A stretch of 64,000 nucleotides of DNA, from positions 62,001 through 126,000 of the forward strand of contig NZ_JBIGHX010000003.1 of NCBI RefSeq assembly GCF_043555885.1. Reading direction: 5' to 3'. Position 1 is the first letter of the stretch. Each line of letters starts with the position of its first letter. The notes beneath the pieces are model-generated. The model was given only the letters and a program-made list of their open reading frames with translations. It searched no databases and was not told the DNA's origin. The position numbers were made by a program, and so were the translations under genes. Shown here piece after piece: positions 61,999 through 64,000 of the stretch. Origin of the DNA: Pelomonas lactea (GTDB taxonomy: Bacteria; Pseudomonadota; Gammaproteobacteria; Burkholderiales; Burkholderiaceae_C).

Positions 61999-63079
61999 AA
62001 CTTCTCGGTGCGTCCCCTGGTTTGTCGGCCTGTGCCTGCTGCTAGCTGCGCTGATGGCGCATGCTCAGGGTGCGCCCCAGGTAGGCGTCTATTACTTTCC
62101 TGGATGGAAGAACGACATGCCAGGGGCTCCGTCCAAACGCCCGTGGGATCCGATCAAGAAGTATCCCGAGAAGGAGCCTCTGATTGGCTGGTACGACGAA
62201 GGGCAACCCGAGGTGGTGTCCAAGCAGTTGGCGCAGATGAGGCAGGCCAAATTGGACTTCGTGGTGTTCGATTGGTACTGGGCCGAGGGCAACAAGCCTT
62301 ACCTGGAGCATGCGTTGCGGTCATTCCTCGCGTCTCCTGACTGGCCGGGGATGAAGTTCGCATTGCTGTGGGCGAACCACATGAAGGTGCCTCAAAACCG
62401 TGAAAACTTCGAGCGCATGGTGGAGTATTGGTGCCAGAACTTCTTGAAGCGGTCTGACTATCTGCGCATTGATGGCAAGCCGGCAGTATTTGTGTTCTCT
62501 CAGCAGAACCTGCGCGACCGTGCGATTGAGATGGGCTTGCATCCCCGCGATCTTTTGCAGATTGCGCGCCGCATTGGCCGCGAGACGGGCGTGGGTGAAT
62601 TGTTCATCGTTGGCAGCGCTGAAGCCGTGCCCTACTGGGTTACTGAGTACGGCAAAGAAACCGGTTATGACGCCTACAGCGCCTACAACTACCACCGCGG
62701 ATTCGAAGGGGTTTATGTAGCAGATCGGCGCACTACGCAAAGCTTCGTGGAATTGGATGATGCCTATGCGATGACCTGGCGTTGGATGATCGCCAACTCC
62801 CCAGTGCCTTATATCGTCCCCGGCATAGCAGGGTGGAACAAACGGCCATGGGGCGGGAGTGCTAACCCGCTACACGATGATAGCGAGGCCGCTCCTGATG
62901 AGTTCGAGGCGCACCTACGTCGCCTCCGAACCGTGGTGCGCGCCAACCCCGAGAAGACGCGCAACACTGTGGTGTTGTGCTGCTGGAACGAACATGGGGA
63001 GGGTTCTGTCATAGAGCCAACGCGCGAGTGGGGCAACAGCCGCATCGACGCGATCCGCAAGGTGCTGAAGGGAAAATGA
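61985..63079 (+). CDS. Exported GH99-like (WbsX-type) protein of the EPS cluster
   Basis: A 364-residue protein with signal peptide ending LMAHAQ. VGVYYFPGWKNDMPG starts a TIM barrel that continues with LIGWYDEGQPEVVSKQLAQMRQAKLDFVVFDWYW, KFALLWANHM, YLRIDGKPAVFVFS and LCCWNEHGEGSVIEP, the pattern of the GH99-like/WbsX family related to endo-alpha-mannanases. Unlike cytosolic WbsX proteins it is exported, so it may trim or release EPS. Active-site carboxylates are likely in the NEHGEGS and YDEGQPE segments (inference). Confidence 0.78.
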   Translation: MKHARTSRCVPWFVGLCLLLAALMAHAQGAPQVGVYYFPGWKNDMPGAPSKRPWDPIKKYPEKEPLIGWYDEGQPEVVSKQLAQMRQAKLDFVVFDWYWAEGNKPYLEHALRSFLASPDWPGMKFALLWANHMKVPQNRENFERMVEYWCQNFLKRSDYLRIDGKPAVFVFSQQNLRDRAIEMGLHPRDLLQIARRIGRETGVGELFIVGSAEAVPYWVTEYGKETGYDAYSAYNYHRGFEGVYVADRRTTQSFVELDDAYAMTWRWMIANSPVPYIVPGIAGWNKRPWGGSANPLHDDSEAAPDEFEAHLRRLRTVVRANPEKTRNTVVLCCWNEHGEGSVIEPTREWGNSRIDAIRKVLKGK

Positions 63080-63083
63080 ACAA

Positions 63084-64000
63084 GTGAAACATCTGAGAAT
63101 CCTGGGTATTCGAGGTCTGCCGGCGGCTCATGGGGGGTTTGAGACCTTTGCCGAGTACCTGGCTCTCTACCTCCGTGATCGTGGCTGGAAGATCACGGTG
63201 TATTGCCAAATCGATGGCCAAGGCCCGATGTATGAGGATGTTTGGGAGGGTGTCCATAGGGTGAATATCCCGATCGATATCCCCGGGCCTAAGGGAACGA
63301 TGGCCTTCGACTGGAAGGCCATTCGTCATGCAGCGGCGCAGTCACGCGACCTGTGCCTCACCCTTGGTTACAACACGGCGGTCTTCTGCGCTTGGCTGCG
63401 CGTCAAGGGCGTGCCTAACGTGATCAACATGGACGGTATCGAGTGGTCTCGTGCCAAGTGGGGTGGGGTGGCCAAGGCGTGGTTCTGGCTGAATGACTGG
63501 GCGGGTTGCTGGTTGGGTAACCATCTGGTGGCGGACCACCCCGAGATCGCCAATCACCTGGCTACGCGCGTGTCGCGGCGCAAGGTCACGACGATTGCCT
63601 ATGGTGCGGATCGCCTGCGAGATCTTCCGGAGGAGCCAGTTCGTCGCCTTGGCCTCATTCCTGGGCAGTACCTCACGCTCATCGCCCGTCCAGAGCCCGA
63701 GAACTCCATCCTTGAGGTGGTGGCAGGTTTCTCGAAAGCGAGGCGCGGCTGCACGCTCGCTGTGCTTGGTAAATACGACGAGTCCAATGCCTATCATCGT
63801 GCCGTGATGGCAGCTGCGGGACCCGAGGTTCGATTCCTGGGCGCTATCTACGACAAGGCCGTCGTTCAGGCACTGCGCTATCACTGCCGGGCCTATGTGC
63901 ACGGCCACCAGGTAGGTGGCACCAACCCGTCGCTTGTTGAGGCGCTGGGGGCCGGCAATCCCGTTATTGCACACGACAATCGTTTCAATCGCTGGGTTGC
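63084..64000 (+). CDS. DUF1972-type glycosyltransferase, 3' end outside window
   Basis: An open frame starts at GTG 63084, 4 bp after the previous stop, and runs past the window edge (305 codons seen). ILGIRGLPAAHGGFETFAEYLA is the DUF1972 N-terminal signature seen in rhamnosyl- and related transferases, followed by GYNTAVFCAWLR, NMDGIEWSRAKW and the GT4 donor region GGTNPSLVEALGAGNPVIAHDN. No good Shine-Dalgarno precedes the GTG, which fits translational coupling. It probably adds a sugar to the EPS repeat. Confidence 0.88.
   Translation, partial: MKHLRILGIRGLPAAHGGFETFAEYLALYLRDRGWKITVYCQIDGQGPMYEDVWEGVHRVNIPIDIPGPKGTMAFDWKAIRHAAAQSRDLCLTLGYNTAVFCAWLRVKGVPNVINMDGIEWSRAKWGGVAKAWFWLNDWAGCWLGNHLVADHPEIANHLATRVSRRKVTTIAYGADRLRDLPEEPVRRLGLIPGQYLTLIARPEPENSILEVVAGFSKARRGCTLAVLGKYDESNAYHRAVMAAAGPEVRFLGAIYDKAVVQALRYHCRAYVHGHQVGGTNPSLVEALGAGNPVIAHDNRFNRWV

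Noticed and set aside
1..64000. CRISPR arrays, tRNA/rRNA genes, insertion sequences, integrases or attachment repeats
   Set aside because: Looked for and not seen; the arsenic and glycan islands have no adjacent mobility genes or terminal repeats that I can recognise.

Overview
The window is GC-rich chromosomal DNA from a Gram-negative bacterium, most likely a betaproteobacterium of the Burkholderiales (Roseateles/Mitsuaria/Rubrivivax-like). The pointers are a DUF971-ubiE pair, a 1292-residue DUF3683/FAD/Fe-S oxidoreductase, an exosortase-B type EPS cluster with a PEP-CTERM-like protein, and a Xanthomonas/Caulobacter-type TonB receptor. The assignment comes from gene content and composition only. 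I see no tRNA, rRNA, CRISPR array, insertion sequence or phage gene.

Region 1 (1-12.5 kb, mixed housekeeping and secreted proteins): tail of a GNAT acetyltransferase, glycerophosphodiester phosphodiesterase, the large FAD/Fe-S dehydrogenase overlapping a small 2OG-Fe(II) oxygenase, a Tat-exported phospholipase C followed by a PEP-CTERM-like protein, a HIT protein, a small secreted protein, and a secreted subtilase with a PPC domain.

Region 2 (11.7-37.4 kb, predicted N-glycan utilization locus): cutC and a ROK sugar kinase read leftward. Divergently, one operon holds a TonB receptor, an Endo H-like GH18 enzyme, a tryptophan-halogenase-like flavoprotein, a GH2 beta-mannosidase and a GH92 alpha-mannosidase. 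A second operon holds a LacI regulator, an AGE-family mannose isomerase/epimerase, a PfkB kinase, a second GH92, a FucP-like transporter, a GH31 alpha-glucosidase and an AmpG-like transporter. Four near-identical 11-bp palindromes (GTTTANTAAAC type) bracket the promoters of both operons. Together the genes describe release of high-mannose glycans, stepwise trimming, uptake of the sugars, and conversion of mannose to fructose phosphate and GlcNAc to GlcNAc-6-P.

Region 3 (37.5-44.5 kb, arsenic island, all leftward): arsR, two arsC, an aquaglyceroporin and arsH form one unit with no ArsB/ACR3 pump. A second unit has a cysteine-rich MarR regulator with tandem operators, an ArsN2-like acetyltransferase fused to a flavoprotein, an MFS transporter and a phosphinothricin-acetyltransferase-like GNAT. 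This second unit looks like an organoarsenical (possibly arsinothricin) detoxification module.

Region 4 (44.7-49.0 kb): M13 metallopeptidase, a solitary PstS-like protein, DUF971 protein and ubiE.

Region 5 (49.1-64.0 kb, EPS cluster, all rightward): epsD, epsE, epsF, epsG, exosortase xrtB, epsI, then a pyruvyl transferase, a Wzy-like polymerase carrying a ten-G tract, a Wzx-like flippase, two GT4 glycosyltransferases, a GH99-like secreted protein and a DUF1972 glycosyltransferase cut by the window end. Starts are often coupled by 1-14 bp overlaps, so this reads as one long operon.
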